The position numbers and the translations under genes are program-made. From a bacterium (GTDB taxonomy: Bacteria > AUK180): DNA of 36,683 bases. The stretch is from NCBI GenBank assembly GCA_030622125.1, contig JAUXGM010000002.1:1-36683 (forward strand), given 5' to 3'. Of this stretch, positions 35,127 through 36,683 are shown one piece after another. A model generated the notes under the pieces. That model saw nothing but the letters and a program-made list of their open reading frames with translations, made no database searches and was not told where the DNA came from. Position 1 is the stretch's first letter, and each line of letters begins with the position of its first letter.

Positions 35127-36458
35127 ATGTTTGGAATGACTTCACCATCTAAAATAAATGATGAGATAATTATTAAAGCTGTGGATGACTATAATTTTGT
35201 TATAATGCAATTTATCATTCCTCTGATCGCCGGTATTGGATTTATTCTAAGTATTTTGGATATTTTCTTTTATAAGTTTATGAATTTTCCCGATATGTTT
35301 ATAATTGTCTCACATTGGTTTCTTTTTTTACCATTTATTATTATGACCTTTTTAGTACAAAAGAGAAAACATACATATCTTTTTACATTTCTTTCGCTCT
35401 TTTTTGCGATGTTTGCAGTATTTACAGCACTTATATATGATCTTGCCGCATTCGGTCATATTGTGGTATATGCTTATGGAAGTATGGCTCTTTTTATGAT
35501 ATATGTTTATCGTCCGAGAGATCTTATAAAATTGATATTGTTTTTTACCGTGATTTTTGCTATTATATTATCTGTATTTTGCAAGAGGGATGTTCCCGGA
35601 TTATTGCGGTCGGATATAATCAATGCAGTATTTATTTTTATTCTTTCGTTGATGCTTTCAATGGGAAAATTTCATCATTTGATGAGTAATATTATCAGTA
35701 ATGAAACAATTGAGAAAAAAAATAAGGAAATTGAAATAAAAAATAAGATGCTCAATGAAACTCTTTCCAAGGTAAAAAACATAGATAGAGAAAAGGATAC
35801 ATTTATAGCAAATATTTCACATGAGTTAAAAACACCTATAGCGGTTATCAGCGGGTATATATCAATATTTAAAAGGAAAAATATTTTTAAAGGAGAAGAC
35901 AAAACACGGTTTGAATCAATGGATAGGAATGTTAAACGCCTTTTGAACACAGTGAATGAACTATTGGATATTGTCGGGCTTGAAAGTGGTGAAAAACCGT
36001 TTGAGATGAAAAATATAAGCATAAAAACATTTTTTAAAGAAATCGCCGATGATTATAAGGAATTAATGGAAGAAAAGGGAATTAATTTTTCAACTGAGAT
36101 AAAAAAGGCATCAACAATTATTGGAGATAAGAAGGAATTAAGGGTAGCACTCGATAATATTATTACGAATGCTTATAAATTTACTTCAAAGAGCGGAAAG
36201 ATAAATATTACAGCGGAACAAATTAATGATAAAGTTAAAATAAGTATTAGTGATTCAGGTACCGGAATTTCTTCGGAATCAATAAGCCATGTTTTCGAAA
36301 AATTTTATCAATCATCAAGCGGTACAAAGAGAAAATTCGGGGGAATTGGTTTGGGATTAACCATTGCAAAAGGAATAATTGAGAAACATAATAGTAAATT
36401 GGAACTGGTGAGTGAGGAAGGCAAAGGCACCACTTTTTATTTTACAATAGGAAGTTAA
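35127..36458 (+). CDS. Membrane sensor histidine kinase
   Basis: Six or so N-terminal TMs, HisKA 'FIANISHELKTPIAVISGY', HATPase 'DNIITNAYKFTSKSG', 'ISDSGTGIS', 'KFGGIGLGLTIAKGIIEKH'. Confidence 0.95.
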   Translation: MFGMTSPSKINDEIIIKAVDDYNFVIMQFIIPLIAGIGFILSILDIFFYKFMNFPDMFIIVSHWFLFLPFIIMTFLVQKRKHTYLFTFLSLFFAMFAVFTALIYDLAAFGHIVVYAYGSMALFMIYVYRPRDLIKLILFFTVIFAIILSVFCKRDVPGLLRSDIINAVFIFILSLMLSMGKFHHLMSNIISNETIEKKNKEIEIKNKMLNETLSKVKNIDREKDTFIANISHELKTPIAVISGYISIFKRKNIFKGEDKTRFESMDRNVKRLLNTVNELLDIVGLESGEKPFEMKNISIKTFFKEIADDYKELMEEKGINFSTEIKKASTIIGDKKELRVALDNIITNAYKFTSKSGKINITAEQINDKVKISISDSGTGISSESISHVFEKFYQSSSGTKRKFGGIGLGLTIAKGIIEKHNSKLELVSEEGKGTTFYFTIGS

Positions 36459-36475
36459 TAGGAAAAGAAGAAAAA

Positions 36476-36500
36476 TGTAGGGGTCGTTCGTGAACGACCC
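36476..36500 (+). repeat. REP-like palindrome with GTAG tetranucleotide
   Basis: TGTAGG GGTCGTTC-gt-GAACGACC core; perfect stem GGGTCGTTC/GAACGACCC, 2-nt loop, no T-run. Confidence 0.65.
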
Positions 36501-36507
36501 ATTTAAA

Positions 36508-36531
36508 GTTTGGAGTTTGGGGTTTGAGGTT
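36508..36531. repeat. Heptamer tandem array: GTTTGGA GTTTGGG GTTTGAG GTT
   Basis: Three contiguous 7-nt units plus a partial. Confidence 0.8.
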
Positions 36532-36540
36532 AATAAGAAA

Positions 36541-36583
36541 AACAATATTAAATTCCGTACCCCCACAAAAGAGGGACATTACC
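36541..36583 (-). repeat. Dispersed intergenic box, copy B (inverted relative to copy A)
   Basis: Reverse complement GGTAATGTCCCTCTTTTGTGGGGGTACGGAATTTAATATTGTT matches 9759-9801. Confidence 0.75.
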
Positions 36584-36591
36584 GAATACAA

Positions 36592-36622
36592 TTGATAATG
36601 GACAATGGACAATTGACAATGA
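36592..36622. repeat. Heptamer tandem array: TTGATAA TGGACAA TGGACAA TTGACAA TGA
   Basis: Four contiguous degenerate 7-nt units plus a partial. Confidence 0.85.
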
Positions 36623-36655
36623 AAAAAAAGACAAATACAAACTCCGAAAACAGGC

Positions 36656-36683
36656 GGGACGTACCTCGGATGTTCAGGTGCGT
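36656..36683 (+). repeat. Hairpin box copy B: GGGACGTACCT-cggatgttc-AGGTGCGT (cut by window end)
   Basis: Aligned to 10062-10092; terminal CCC expected just beyond the window. Confidence 0.7.

Noticed and set aside
35127-36458. Histidine kinase as part of a novel signalling system
   Set aside because: Ordinary HisKA/HATPase architecture with no response regulator in the window; nothing unusual enough to claim.
36481-36500. Rho-independent terminator for the histidine kinase
   Set aside because: Strong hairpin but followed by ATTTAAAG rather than a T-run, and GTAG-flanked like a related intergenic palindrome.

Overview
AT-rich bacterial chromosome window with about 29 supported protein genes. 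No rRNA, tRNA, CRISPR array or transposase gene was recognised. Left arm: PpiC-type lipoprotein, PQQ/VCBS-propeller plus TPR membrane scaffold, truA, a protein carrying a degenerate chemoreceptor signalling-tip motif, an orphan family-1 solute-binding protein, lnt, and a folD that appears to lack two cyclohydrolase residues. Middle: a run of polytopic GT-C-like glycosyltransferases. Four of these lie downstream of a tightly overlapping lipoprotein / FHA / class III cyclase operon, which is divergent from a 1766-aa SprA/Sov-like (type IX secretion translocon family) outer-membrane protein. Right arm: nitroreductase, DUF364-like protein, lipoproteins, a type II membrane protein with a repeat-rich linker, WbpB-like and WbpE/PorR-like sugar genes, an HldD-like epimerase, gltX, an rlmB-type methyltransferase and a histidine kinase. 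The least expected signal is non-coding. Two intergenic zones (about 9.52-10.2 kb and 36.46-36.68 kb) are mosaics of degenerate 7-nt tandem arrays, GTAG-flanked palindromes, an inverted dispersed box, and a hairpin box whose two copies differ by a compensatory base-pair change. The same heptamer words and a hairpin also occur in-frame in the linker of the 458-aa CDS. All family calls are from motif reading by eye; no database search was run.
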